Positions 18,194 through 26,761 of a stretch of 64,000 bases of DNA are shown piece after piece. The stretch's first letter is position 1, and each line of letters opens with the position of its first letter. Origin of the DNA: Fructobacillus pseudoficulneus (GTDB lineage Bacteria > Bacillota > Bacilli > Lactobacillales > Lactobacillaceae); contig NZ_FNWS01000003.1 in assembly GCF_900108455.1 (NCBI RefSeq), positions 62,001 through 126,000 of the forward strand, read 5' to 3'. The notes beneath the pieces are model-generated. The model ran no database searches. It was not told the DNA's origin and worked only from the letters and a program-made list of their open reading frames with translations. The position numbers were made by a program, and so were the translations under genes.

Positions 18194-18351
18194 GATTTGT
18201 CACAAATCAAAGCATTTTCAAGACAAATAAACTACAATGAAGGTGCCAGGGGCACCCCGTTGTTGCCTAGTAATTTAATATTCACTTGATGCTCAGTTAA
18301 TTTTTATATAGGCAACCGGGTTTAAGCTATGTTTATTCATTACAAGGAGGT
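18194..18351 (+). promoter_or_regulatory. leader of the glycosyltransferase operon with dyads and a long-range stem
   Basis: Contains GATTTG-tca-CAAATC (18194-18208), a TACAAT -10-like box (18233-18238), a GGTGCC-agg-GGCACC dyad (about 18242-18256), and an 8-bp long-range complement GTTGCCTA (18262-18269) with TAGGCAAC (18309-18316), extended by CCCG/CGGG across a 2-nt bulge. AAGGAGGT sits at 18344-18351. A structured 5' leader is likely; no known class recognised. Confidence 0.5.
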
Positions 18352-18359
18352 CCTCGCTT

Positions 18360-20579
18360 TTGCGAAACTTTAGGATTAAAAAACTCGATTGGTACCTCGT
18401 TGGTATCCTCGTGCTCAGCGCCTTTCTTTATGGCTGGGGCATTTGGGATGCTGGCAGCGCCAACAGTTTCTATACAGCAGCCATCACTTCAATGACCAAA
18501 TCATGGTCAAACTTCTGGTACGGGGCATTTGATCCCGCCGGCTTTATTACAGTTGATAAGCCACCAGTAGCCCTCTGGTTCATGGCCATTTCTGCTAAAA
18601 TCTTTGGTGTCCACGGCTGGTCCGTTGTTCTACAAAGTGTCTTGGCTGGAATTGCTTCCGTTTACTTAATGTATCGACTTTTGACACCAAAGTTTGGCCC
18701 TTGGGCTGGCCGTGTTGCCGCCCTCGTGATGACTTTGACACCAACAGTTGTAGCCAATAGTCGAACAAACAACATGGATGCTATCCTTGTTTTCTTCCTA
18801 CTATTAGCTGTCTTCTTGTTACAAAAGGCCGTTACAAAACAAAAACTCTGGCTCGTTCTGGTCAGCTTTGGCCTGATCGGTGTTGCCTTTAACATCAAAA
18901 TGCTCCAAGCCTTTATGATCCTACCAGCAATGTTTGTTTATTACTGGTTTGCCATCAAAGTTCCTTGGAAGAAAAAGCTTGGCTGGTTTGGTCTTGGATT
19001 AATTTCCCTAGCCGTTTTTACCCTCGCTTATCCAACCGCTGTTGACTCAGTCAACAAGAATTCTCGTCCTTATATTGGTAGTTCACAAACAAACTCTCTT
19101 CTCGAATTAGCCTTTGGTTATAACGGAACTCAACGTTTGCTTGGACAATCTACAGGTACTGGTGGAACTTTTGCCGGAATGGGTAACAAAAAGAGTTCCA
19201 AGAGTACCGGTGGTACAAAGAACCAACAAATGCAACAACCTGGTGGTCAAACTGGTAATACCAACACCAACACCACTCAAGGAAACACTACTCAGGCCGG
19301 TGGACAAGCTCCTACCGGTCAGGCACCAACCGGACAAGCCCCTACTGGTAAGAACGGTAATGCACCAACAATGCCAACTGGACAAAAGGGACAAGCTCCT
19401 ACTGGTAAAGGCATGACTGGTCAGAAACCAACCGGTAAGATGGGCGGTAAGAACGGTAAAATGGGCGGCGGCGGTGTCGGTAGCGCATTTGCTATTGGAA
19501 CTGCTGGCCCATTCCGACTCTTCGGTGTCGATTTGGGATCACAAATTGGTTGGTACTTACCATTTGCCATTCTTGGAATGATTGCCGGTTGGCTTGGCTT
19601 CCGTAAGAAGGGTAGCAAGTGGTACCACGTTAGCGCCGAACAAGAAGATGTTTTACTCTGGGCCGGCTGGTTCGTCCCAGTTTACGGATTCTTCTCCGTC
19701 GCTTCCTTCTTCCATCCTTACTACACGATTATGTTGGCACCAGCCATTGCCGCTTTGGCAGCAATTGGTGTCGCAGCTGTTCACAAGATGCTCAAGGTTG
19801 ATGTTGAAACTGAAGACGAAACCGTTGATAAGACTCAACCATTTGTCGGACGTATTCTCATTAGCTTGACCGTCTTAGCAACACTCTTGCTGCAAGCCTA
19901 CTATGTTTCATCCTACTACCCAGTCATCACCGTTATCTTGATTATTGCTGCAATTGCACTCTCCGCTCTTTGGCTCTTCCCAAAGCTTGTAGCAAACAAA
20001 ATCAAGGCAATCCTGACAACCGTTGCAGTTCTAGCAATGGGTGGCTTCTGGGCCTTAACACCAACAATCTCACACACGTCAGCCGCCATCCCAGCAGCTG
20101 GTCCATCACTACTTTCTAAGGGTGGCACGGATATGGGTGGCTCAGTTAACAAGAAGCTCTTGGCTTATACCGAGAAGAATCAAGGTTCAGCCAAGTACCT
20201 GTTTGCTACAACTGATTCAAACTCAGCCTCAGGCTACATCATTAAGTCTGGTAAAGCCGTCATGGCCCTTGGTGGTTATAACGGAACTGATCCAACCATG
20301 ACCTTTAAGCAGTTCAAGAACCTGGTTAAGAGTGGTCAATTGAAGTACTTTGTCATGAGTGACCGTAGTAAGAGTTCTGATGGCCAAATCAAGAAGATCT
20401 TGGCTTGGGTCAAGGCAAACGGAAAGACCGTTACCTATGACTCATCTCAATCAACCAGCTCAACTAGCACAAAGCAAACTACTCAAACCGGACGAGGCAT
20501 GGGTACTCGTACAATGGGTGCCGGTGGTATGGGCGGCAATACAAGCTCTACTCTTTATGACCTATCATCCATTTACTAA
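18360..20579 (+). CDS. GT39-family glycosyltransferase (YkcB/ArnT-like) with repeat-rich insert
   Basis: A 739-aa polytopic enzyme of the ArnT/PMT superfamily that would use a polyprenyl-phosphate-linked sugar to glycosylate envelope material. The catalytic acidic motif ITVDKPPVALW (Asp about 66) and a second acidic site NNMDAILVFFLL are present. Between helices, about residues 277-375, lies a hydrophilic Gly/Gln/Thr/Asn insert with repeated APTGQ and GKMGGKNGKMGG units, and the C-terminus is again Ser/Thr/Gly rich. It starts with TTG 9 nt after AAGGAGGT. The next gene is a GT2 enzyme, the pairing of Bacillus ykcB-ykcC, where GT2 makes the lipid-linked donor. Sugar and acceptor unknown. Confidence 0.85.
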   Translation: MRNFRIKKLDWYLVGILVLSAFLYGWGIWDAGSANSFYTAAITSMTKSWSNFWYGAFDPAGFITVDKPPVALWFMAISAKIFGVHGWSVVLQSVLAGIASVYLMYRLLTPKFGPWAGRVAALVMTLTPTVVANSRTNNMDAILVFFLLLAVFLLQKAVTKQKLWLVLVSFGLIGVAFNIKMLQAFMILPAMFVYYWFAIKVPWKKKLGWFGLGLISLAVFTLAYPTAVDSVNKNSRPYIGSSQTNSLLELAFGYNGTQRLLGQSTGTGGTFAGMGNKKSSKSTGGTKNQQMQQPGGQTGNTNTNTTQGNTTQAGGQAPTGQAPTGQAPTGKNGNAPTMPTGQKGQAPTGKGMTGQKPTGKMGGKNGKMGGGGVGSAFAIGTAGPFRLFGVDLGSQIGWYLPFAILGMIAGWLGFRKKGSKWYHVSAEQEDVLLWAGWFVPVYGFFSVASFFHPYYTIMLAPAIAALAAIGVAAVHKMLKVDVETEDETVDKTQPFVGRILISLTVLATLLLQAYYVSSYYPVITVILIIAAIALSALWLFPKLVANKIKAILTTVAVLAMGGFWALTPTISHTSAAIPAAGPSLLSKGGTDMGGSVNKKLLAYTEKNQGSAKYLFATTDSNSASGYIIKSGKAVMALGGYNGTDPTMTFKQFKNLVKSGQLKYFVMSDRSKSSDGQIKKILAWVKANGKTVTYDSSQSTSSTSTKQTTQTGRGMGTRTMGAGGMGGNTSSTLYDLSSIY

Positions 20580-20621
20580 TCATTAATCATTAACCCACAC
20601 CGTAGACGAAAGGAGTGCCAA

Positions 20622-21674
20622 ATGTTGCTTTCAAGAACAAGAATTCCAAGACTTGGCCTGATTTTACCGGCCTATAACGAAGAAGAAGTTTTGCCAACGA
20701 CATTAGACGTTTTACGCAAAATAAAGGCTGAATTAATCGAACAGCAAATGGTCCGTTCCGACAGTTTCATTTTAATTGTTGATGACGGTTCAAAAGACAA
20801 AACTTGGTCGCTGATTCAACAACAAGAACAACAAAATCGGGACGTAGTTGGCGTCAAGCTTTCCAAAAACTTTGGTCACCAATCTGCTCTATTAGCCGGT
20901 ATGACCGAAAGCATCAAGCTAGCAGACATCGTCATCACCCTCGATGCTGATATGCAAGACAATCCCGACGTTATCAGTCAAATGGTACAAAAGTACCTAA
21001 ATGGTAATGAAATCGTCTATGCCGTTCGCTCCAGCCGGAAAACCGATACTTGGTTTAAGCGGAATTCCGCCATGGCCTTTTACAGGGTCGCTGGTTGGCT
21101 CGGGGTTAAACTAGTCCCTAACCACGCTGATTTTCGTCTAATGAGTCGAGTGGCTGTTCAGGCCTTGCTCAAAATGCCCGAAAGGAATGTCTTCCTAAGG
21201 GCGATGGTTCCCCTGGTTGGCTTCCAATCAGATAAGGTCTACTACGAACGTGGTGAACGTCAGGCTGGTAAGTCCAAGTACCCATTGAAGAAAATGCTCT
21301 CATTTGCCATTGATGGCATTACCAGTTTCAGTATCCAACCGATTAGGTTGCTGCTCCACCTTGGTATTTTAGTTCTCGGCTTTGCCGGCGTCGAAATTCT
21401 CTACACCCTCTTTGAAAAACTTGTCGGTAACCCCACTGCCGGCTGGTCATCGCTCATGATCTCCATTTGGTTGTTAGGCGGATTAAACTTGATTGCACTT
21501 GGCGTTGTTGGAACTTACATTGGTAAGATCTTTACCGAAGTCAAGCAACGTCCTCTCTTCCAAATCGAACGCGAAGATGGTTATCCAACCCAAACAACCA
21601 CCAATCACGAAGAAGACCCTCTTACCGAATCAAATTACGACTACCATGTTTTCAAACAAGTCGTGGGTCATTAA
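20622..21674 (+). CDS. GT2 polyprenyl-phosphate glycosyltransferase (YkcC/GtrB-like)
   Basis: 350 aa: a GT-A domain with LILPAYNEEEVL, VDDGSKDKTW and the metal-binding LDADMQDNPD, then two C-terminal membrane helices. This is the DPM1/GtrB type that loads a sugar onto undecaprenyl phosphate in the cytoplasm. It lies 42 nt after the GT39 gene with an AAAGGAG site, and a terminator follows, so the pair forms an operon: GT2 makes the donor, GT39 transfers it outside. Confidence 0.9.
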   Translation: MLLSRTRIPRLGLILPAYNEEEVLPTTLDVLRKIKAELIEQQMVRSDSFILIVDDGSKDKTWSLIQQQEQQNRDVVGVKLSKNFGHQSALLAGMTESIKLADIVITLDADMQDNPDVISQMVQKYLNGNEIVYAVRSSRKTDTWFKRNSAMAFYRVAGWLGVKLVPNHADFRLMSRVAVQALLKMPERNVFLRAMVPLVGFQSDKVYYERGERQAGKSKYPLKKMLSFAIDGITSFSIQPIRLLLHLGILVLGFAGVEILYTLFEKLVGNPTAGWSSLMISIWLLGGLNLIALGVVGTYIGKIFTEVKQRPLFQIEREDGYPTQTTTNHEEDPLTESNYDYHVFKQVVGH

Positions 21675-21689
21675 ATTAAGTAATATAAT

Positions 21690-21725
21690 AAAAAAGGCGC
21701 AACCCCGATTGGGGTTGTGCCTTTT
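21690..21725 (+). terminator. terminator of the GT39/GT2 operon
   Basis: AAAAAAGGCGCAACCCC, a 4-nt loop, and GGGGTTGTGCCTTTT; the minus-strand gene to the right may also use it. Confidence 0.9.
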
Positions 21726-21734
21726 ACTTTTGAT

Positions 21735-22205
21735 TTACTTATTTGGTGCAGTTAACTCTTCTACCTTGGCATCCTTCGTATCCAAATGCGCAATCGCATA
21801 ATCAATTTCATCGTTTGTAAATTGATCACCATTGACGTTCACCGACAGACGCCAGCGAATATTCGTTAATGATTCCGAAGTTCCATCAAATGGATATTGC
21901 TTGGCTCGCCGAAGCGCATTTGCCTTACAGTTCAAGTGTAAACGATCAATCGCATAATTAGCCGCATTAGATGAATAATGGTAACGGTCTGATTCGACCG
22001 TTAGACGATCATAAAGTTCTTGCCTTGATAGATACTGCTTATCATTATATTTTTTGGCTCTTTCATATGCTGCATAGTAGTTTGGCGGAACATAAAGTTT
22101 ATGAAAGGCGTAGGGCAACAATAAAAGCAGGGCGAAAACAACCATGATTTTAACTGTTTGCCGATTAACCCTTTTAATAAGATTGGTCGGTTTTTTCATT
22201 TTCAT
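21735..22205 (-). CDS. membrane-anchored protein with two Ltp-type repeats
   Basis: About 156 aa. One N-terminal membrane helix (MVVFALLLLLPYAF) without a lipobox cysteine, then two repeats: one with AAYERAKKYNDKQYLSRQELY and YSSNAANYAIDRL, and a second with ALRRAKQYPFDGTSE and FTNDEIDYAIAHL. The pattern A..A..Y....(S)...L...L......F...E..YAI..L is that of the host-cell-surface lipoprotein repeat (Ltp), known from the superinfection-exclusion lipoprotein of a Streptococcus thermophilus phage and also found in chromosomal proteins of unknown role. No clear ribosome site; GTG-ATG start region ambiguous by one codon. Confidence 0.65.
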   Translation of the reverse strand: MKMKKPTNLIKRVNRQTVKIMVVFALLLLLPYAFHKLYVPPNYYAAYERAKKYNDKQYLSRQELYDRLTVESDRYHYSSNAANYAIDRLHLNCKANALRRAKQYPFDGTSESLTNIRWRLSVNVNGDQFTNDEIDYAIAHLDTKDAKVEELTAPNK

Positions 22206-22300
22206 CACAAAACAGCAGCGTCACTGTATAAATTTCATTTTTATATTATTTTATTCTAGCCTATTTTTGACCAATCTTCCAGTGCTTTTTAGTGCCTGAC

Positions 22301-22338
22301 AAAAAAGCCAAAATTCAATCAGAATTTTTGGCTTTTTT
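22301..22338 (-). terminator. terminator after the amidohydrolase
   Basis: AAAAAAGCCAAAATTC/GAATTTTTGGCTTTTTT stem-loop, T run on both strands. Confidence 0.85.
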
Positions 22339-22353
22339 AATTGGCTAATTCAA

Positions 22354-23535
22354 TTAAAACTGACGGGCTCCAGATAAGTAAACTTGCTTATCTTCTTGCT
22401 GCACAGCCTTGATGTTTTCCAATGGATTGTCATCCAAGACCAAGAAATCAGCATACTTTCCAACTTTTAGTGAACCATATTCGTTTGAAACTTTCATCAA
22501 TTCAGCGGCATTCCATGAAGTTCTCAATGCTTCAAATGGCGTTGCATCCTCATGTTCAACCATTAATTCAAGTTCCACCGGTGTCAATGTAAAGTCATTA
22601 AAAGGTGTTCCTGCATCGGTTCCAAGTGTTACCTTAACGCCCTTTTTCCAGGCATTTTTAATGTTGGCAAAGCCATCTTCCAAGGCTACCTCCATCTTTT
22701 TAGTTTCCCATTCAGGAATTTTGCCCTTGGCCAAGACACCAACTCCCCATGCGGCAGTCAAGGTTGGCGTCAAATAGGTCCCGTTCTTGACCATCATGTC
22801 GGCTTCCTCATCGTTAACATAAAAACCGTGTTCGATTGAGTCCACCCCTGCTTCCAAGGCGTTCATGATCCCTAGATTCCCTTCGGCATGAGCACCAACT
22901 GGCACACCTTGGTGGTGGGATTCGACAACTGCGGTCCGCATTTCTTCAACACTTAATTGAGTGCTAGGCATATCATCACCTTCGGTCATAACACCGCCAG
23001 TAGCAATCAACTTAACAGCTTTAATACCTTTTTTCAAACCAACCCGGATTTCATGGCGCATTGCATCTGGTGAGTCAACCAAAGTTCCCATATTGGGCAT
23101 ATCACCATGGCCACCAGTCATTGAAAATGCCCCACCTGATGGCAAAATGTGTGGTACCTTCTTCAACTTACCCTCTCGGCTCATTCGGTTGAAAGTAATA
23201 TCAACATCATAAGCACTACCACACTCACGAATGTAGGTAACCCCTGACTTTAACAACGTCCGCAAACTGTCAACTGCTCGAACAGCAATTTCCGTTTCAT
23301 TTGTGTTTGATCCACCACTCCCCTGAGTTGGGTCAGCCACAATATGAGTATGACAATTCATCAAACCGGGCATTATATATTTCCCCTGAAAATCGACTGC
23401 GTCTTCCGGTGCCTTACCGGTCCCCATATCAACAATCTTTCCCGTATCCTGGTCGACAGTTAACCAACTATTTTCAGTCACTTTGTCCGTTTCACCATCA
23501 AATAAATTAAAGTTCTTAAAACTAACTTCCGTCAT
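22354..23535 (-). CDS. metal-dependent amidohydrolase (prolidase/imidazolonepropionase-like)
   Basis: 393 aa of the amidohydrolase superfamily. Metal ligands are in place: MNCHTHIVADPT (HxH), the strand-4 segment KAVKLIATGGVM with a lysine typical of carboxylated-lysine binuclear enzymes, GAHAEGN, SIEHGFYV, and the Asp of LGTDAGTPFND. This subgroup includes Xaa-Pro dipeptidases and hydrolases of unknown substrate. Monocistronic. Confidence 0.85.
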   Translation of the reverse strand: MTEVSFKNFNLFDGETDKVTENSWLTVDQDTGKIVDMGTGKAPEDAVDFQGKYIMPGLMNCHTHIVADPTQGSGGSNTNETEIAVRAVDSLRTLLKSGVTYIRECGSAYDVDITFNRMSREGKLKKVPHILPSGGAFSMTGGHGDMPNMGTLVDSPDAMRHEIRVGLKKGIKAVKLIATGGVMTEGDDMPSTQLSVEEMRTAVVESHHQGVPVGAHAEGNLGIMNALEAGVDSIEHGFYVNDEEADMMVKNGTYLTPTLTAAWGVGVLAKGKIPEWETKKMEVALEDGFANIKNAWKKGVKVTLGTDAGTPFNDFTLTPVELELMVEHEDATPFEALRTSWNAAELMKVSNEYGSLKVGKYADFLVLDDNPLENIKAVQQEDKQVYLSGARQF

Positions 23536-23761
23536 GCAATCGCCCTCTTTCTAATTATTTTTTAATACTTCGCACATGATAATTCTTAATTATATTTTTG
23601 TAAACCCCTTATTTTTGTTTATTTAAAAGTTATTAGTGCCATTAATGTAAGAAAATATTCTAAATTAGTTTTTTCAGACTTTTTTAGATTAAATACTTGC
23701 AATTGTTTTATAATCGTTCTATCATGATTACAATTTAAAAAATAACGAAAAGGAAAAAGCT

Positions 23762-23887
23762 ATGCTACGAAAATCTAGCCTTCAAATTCAATTGATTGCT
23801 GCTCTAGCTGTCGTCGTCTTGCAAATCATTTTGATTATTGCGATTTTGTCAATTATCATTTGGTTTCGTGTACGAACGCTTAGCTAG
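23762..23887 (+). CDS. 41-residue Ile/Leu/Val-rich peptide (leader peptide or small membrane protein)
   Basis: A short ORF with a strong ribosome site (AAAAGGAAAAAGCT) and a promoter just upstream (TTGCAA, 17 nt, TATCAT from 23697). The peptide begins MLRKSSLQIQLIAALAVVVL and contains runs of Ile (IILIIAILSIII); 22 of 41 residues are Ile, Leu or Val. It ends RVRTLS before TAG. It is followed by two tandem terminator hairpins and then a transporter gene with no evident promoter of its own. It may be a branched-chain-amino-acid-sensing leader peptide like those of ilv operons, or a one-helix membrane peptide or toxin. The ORF is likely real; its role is inferred. Confidence 0.55.
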   Translation: MLRKSSLQIQLIAALAVVVLQIILIIAILSIIIWFRVRTLS

Positions 23888-23909
23888 TTTTTTCATCGTT
23901 AGCTTAACC

Positions 23910-23989
23910 ATCCGTACAGGCAGAGTGAATCTCCTGTACGGATATTTTTTTATCAATCCGTGCAAACCTCTTGTTTGTACGGATTTTTC
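23910..23989 (+). terminator. two tandem related terminator hairpins
   Basis: Hairpin 1: ATCCGTACAGG (23910-23920) with CCTGTACGGAT (23933-23943), then seven T. Hairpin 2: ATCCGTGCAAAC (23956-23967) with GTTTGTACGGAT (23973-23984), then T5. The arms are near-copies, so cross-pairing is possible. TGTACG at 23869-23874, inside the 41-codon ORF, complements part of the first arm. Attenuator-like arrangement ahead of the transporter. Confidence 0.75.
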
Positions 23990-24033
23990 TTTTGTTGTTT
24001 GGCAAATAAAAAAGAAAAAAAGAGGTGCGTTAA

Positions 24034-25209
24034 ATGGTTTTTGTATTTTCAATTTTCATGGTGATGCTGTTCATCTTCATTGGTGAATGGGTATCAAAAG
24101 CGAGTCATGCCTACATTCCTTCTGTCTTTGTCACAGCAATCTTGTTCGTGCTTGGCTTTTGGACTTTCCTCCCAAAGACGTTTGTAGCATCCGCTTCTTT
24201 TGGAGCACAATTTGCCCCAATCTGTATTGCATTATTGCTGGTTCACTTAGGGACTCTAATGAGTCTTACCCAATTGCTGAAGCAATGGAAGGCTGTTTGT
24301 ATCTTACTTTTGGGAGTCTGTGGAACCATCGCACTGACAATGATCGTTGGTCGCTTCTTCTTCAACTGGCAATCAGTTATCGCCGCTATCCCACCACTAA
24401 CTGGAGGATTAGTTTCTGCCACATTGATGATTACTGGTTTAAAGGCACAGGGCCTAACGGCTTTCATCGCTTTGCCAGTGACAATGTTTGTTACCCATTC
24501 AATTTTCGGGTACCCACTAACATCAGCTTTGTTAAAGTCTGAAAGTAAGCGATTGCTTAAAAACTTCGATCAAGAAAAGAAGGAAAACCCTGACCTAATT
24601 GTTCGTGAAGAAGACGAAAACCAAGTCGAGAAAAAGTCAATTGTTCCTGACTCTTACCGCACTTCAGCCTACATGATTACCAAGGTTGCTGCCGTTGCTT
24701 TGTTAGCGCAACTCTTTGGTATGTTGACTCACAACTTCTTAAACGTGAACGTCGTTTATTTGATTTTTGGTGTTTTGGCTCACCAACTTGGTTTCTTGGA
24801 AGACAAGGTCTTGGAAAAGGCCGGCGTTGCCAACTGGTTGATGTATGGTTTGATTGCCTTCGTCTTCTCACAATTGAGCGTTGTCACTCCAAACGGAATG
24901 CTTTCAATCATTGTTGAAATCATTGTCTTGATTGCTCTTGGAATGCTTGGTATGTTCCTGGCTTCTTGGGCCTTGGCTAAGCCATTTGGCATGTCATGGC
25001 AAATGGCCTTCGCCTGTGCTTTGACTGCCTTGTTTGGTTTCCCAGCGGATTACATTATGACCAGCGAAGTTGCTCATAACATGTCCAACACTGAAGAAGA
25101 AAGAAATTACCTCTTGAACAAGATGATGCCAAAGATGTTGGTTGGTGGTTTTGCAACCGTTTCAGTTGCCTCCGTCATCATTGCTTCAGTATTCATCAAG
25201 TTGCTGTAA
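24034..25209 (+). CDS. polytopic transporter-like membrane protein, substrate unknown
   Basis: 391 aa with about ten to eleven membrane helices and a charged cytoplasmic loop (about residues 168-210, ESKRLLKNFDQEKKENPDL). The segment GGLVSATLMITGLKAQGLTAFIALPVTMFV and a similar C-terminal half suggest an inverted-repeat secondary carrier, loosely like the glutamate/ESS or related amino-acid symporters, but I cannot name the family with confidence. Ribosome site AGAGGTG. It is followed 12 nt later by an M20 dipeptidase, so a role in peptide or amino-acid handling is likely. Confidence 0.6.
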   Translation: MVFVFSIFMVMLFIFIGEWVSKASHAYIPSVFVTAILFVLGFWTFLPKTFVASASFGAQFAPICIALLLVHLGTLMSLTQLLKQWKAVCILLLGVCGTIALTMIVGRFFFNWQSVIAAIPPLTGGLVSATLMITGLKAQGLTAFIALPVTMFVTHSIFGYPLTSALLKSESKRLLKNFDQEKKENPDLIVREEDENQVEKKSIVPDSYRTSAYMITKVAAVALLAQLFGMLTHNFLNVNVVYLIFGVLAHQLGFLEDKVLEKAGVANWLMYGLIAFVFSQLSVVTPNGMLSIIVEIIVLIALGMLGMFLASWALAKPFGMSWQMAFACALTALFGFPADYIMTSEVAHNMSNTEEERNYLLNKMMPKMLVGGFATVSVASVIIASVFIKLL

Positions 25210-25221
25210 ATGGGAGAACTT

Positions 25222-26559
25222 ATGAATAGAGAAAAATTTGATAACTACGTTAATCAACATTTGACCGATTACTTTCCTTATTTAGCCCTTGAAAGTATCT
25301 CGACTCAGAATAAAAACATCCCAGAAACCGCAGCATGGTTACAAGAACAGTTTGATCAATTAGGCGCTACAGAAACTGAAGTTTGGCATGATCAAGGTGC
25401 TAATCCCGTTGTTTACGCTTATTTTAAAGGTAACAGTGATAAGACCGTTCTATTCTATAACCATTATGATGTCCAACCCTCTGATCCCCTGCCAGAATGG
25501 CACACAGACCCATTTCAAGCAACCGTCAAGGACGACAAAATCTATGCCCGCGGTATTTGCGACGATAAGGGTGAGCTGATTTCCCGCCTGACTGTCGTAA
25601 AATACTTTATGGAAAACGGCGGCCTGCCAGTCAATCTCAAGTTTTTCGTTGAGGGCGCCGAAGAAATCGGTAGCCCCAAAGTTGGTGATTACGTCAAGGC
25701 CCATCAAGATAAACTCACCTCAGATGTCTGCATCTGGGAAGGTGGCGGTAAAGATGAAAATGAAGACTTTCAAATTACCTGCGGCCTCAAAGGAATCATT
25801 GCCTTTGATTTGGAAGTAACTACTGCTGCAAGAGATATCCATTCTTCATTAGCAGCCTACGCACCAAATGCCGCCTGGCGTCTCGTTCAAGCCTTGAACT
25901 CAATGAAATCATTTGATGGTGATGTCTTGGTTGATGGCTTCTATGACGAAGTCAAAGAACTGCCAGCCGCTACACAAAATGTTGTACAAGAGACAACTTT
26001 TAATCGGCAAAAAGCAATTGAAAATGCCGGCATCAAAGCCGAATTAGTCTCAGATCAACCAGAATACGACTTGGTGAATGGAACAACCATGACCATCAAT
26101 GGACTTTCAAGTGGCTATCAAGGAGCAGGCGTCAAGACCATCATTCCAAAAACCGCATCTGCAAAGGTGGATTGCCGTTTAGTTCCTGATCAGGATCCCG
26201 ATGAAATTTTCGACCTTGTTCGCAAACACCTGGACCGAAACGGTTTTAACGATATTAAGCTAACAAAGACTGCCAGCGTCCAGCCGTTCAGAACGAATCT
26301 TGATGATTCGTTTGTGAAATTAGCTCAGTCGGTTGCCAACGAGGTCTACGGTGACCACGTCGCTCTTGTCCCAAATATGGCCGGCGGCGGCCCCGCCTTT
26401 CCATTTTATGATGTCTTAAACGATGCTATTATCATGGTGGGTGTTCATTACGCGGGCAGTGGTCCTCACGCCCCTAATGAACACATTCGTATCCAAGACT
26501 TCGTCGAGGGATCAGCCTTCATGGCTGAATTACTTGAGCACTACAGTCGAACCAATTAA
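25222..26559 (+). CDS. M20-family metallodipeptidase
   Basis: 445 aa of the ArgE/DapE/CPG2 family. Metal-binding motifs: FYNHYDVQPSDP (His and nearby Asp), KIYARGICDDKGE (bridging Asp), EGAEEIGSP (catalytic Glu pair), and the C-terminal HAPNEHI. The internal dimerisation domain is present, giving normal length for a peptidase V- or carnosinase-like enzyme. The start with GGGAGAAC upstream is chosen over an ATG four codons earlier that abuts the transporter stop. Operon with the transporter; a strong terminator follows. Confidence 0.85.
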   Translation: MNREKFDNYVNQHLTDYFPYLALESISTQNKNIPETAAWLQEQFDQLGATETEVWHDQGANPVVYAYFKGNSDKTVLFYNHYDVQPSDPLPEWHTDPFQATVKDDKIYARGICDDKGELISRLTVVKYFMENGGLPVNLKFFVEGAEEIGSPKVGDYVKAHQDKLTSDVCIWEGGGKDENEDFQITCGLKGIIAFDLEVTTAARDIHSSLAAYAPNAAWRLVQALNSMKSFDGDVLVDGFYDEVKELPAATQNVVQETTFNRQKAIENAGIKAELVSDQPEYDLVNGTTMTINGLSSGYQGAGVKTIIPKTASAKVDCRLVPDQDPDEIFDLVRKHLDRNGFNDIKLTKTASVQPFRTNLDDSFVKLAQSVANEVYGDHVALVPNMAGGGPAFPFYDVLNDAIIMVGVHYAGSGPHAPNEHIRIQDFVEGSAFMAELLEHYSRTN

Positions 26560-26569
26560 ATTTCAAAAT

Positions 26570-26602
26570 AAAAAGGAGAACTGAAAAAGTTCTCCTTTTT
26601 TT
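26570..26602 (+). terminator. terminator after the dipeptidase
   Basis: AAAAAGGAGAAC, a short A-rich loop, GTTCTCCTTTTTTT. Confidence 0.92.
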
Positions 26603-26714
26603 CGTCTTGATAGAAATTGTGAAAACACTGTTTACCTCTTATCAATTTTTCTTACTTCTAAAGTTCATTTTAATAAATTTCCTGCTAAAGCTTTTTACTT
26701 TTTGTAAATCATTC

Positions 26715-26746
26715 TTGACTTGAAGTGAACTCCAAGGTGTTCAATA
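26715..26746 (+). promoter_or_regulatory. MerR-type promoter/operator
   Basis: TTGACT (26715-26720) is separated by 19-20 nt from a TTCAAT/TCAATA -10 region, the long spacer typical of MerR-controlled promoters. The spacer carries the dyad CTTGAAGT-ga-ACTCCAAG (26719-26736; 7 of 8 arm positions match), which resembles operators of AdhR/NmlR-like regulators. Confidence 0.7.
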
Positions 26747-26761
26747 GTAACGAAATAAAAA

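Noticed and set aside
19190-19485. CRISPR-like repeats in the GT39 gene
   Set aside because: Short in-frame repeats coding for APTGQ-type peptide units; no spacers of constant length and no cas genes.
23762-23887. Type I toxin-antitoxin locus
   Set aside because: The peptide is toxin-like in hydrophobicity, but I see no convergent or antisense promoter for an RNA antitoxin; kept only as an alternative to a leader peptide.
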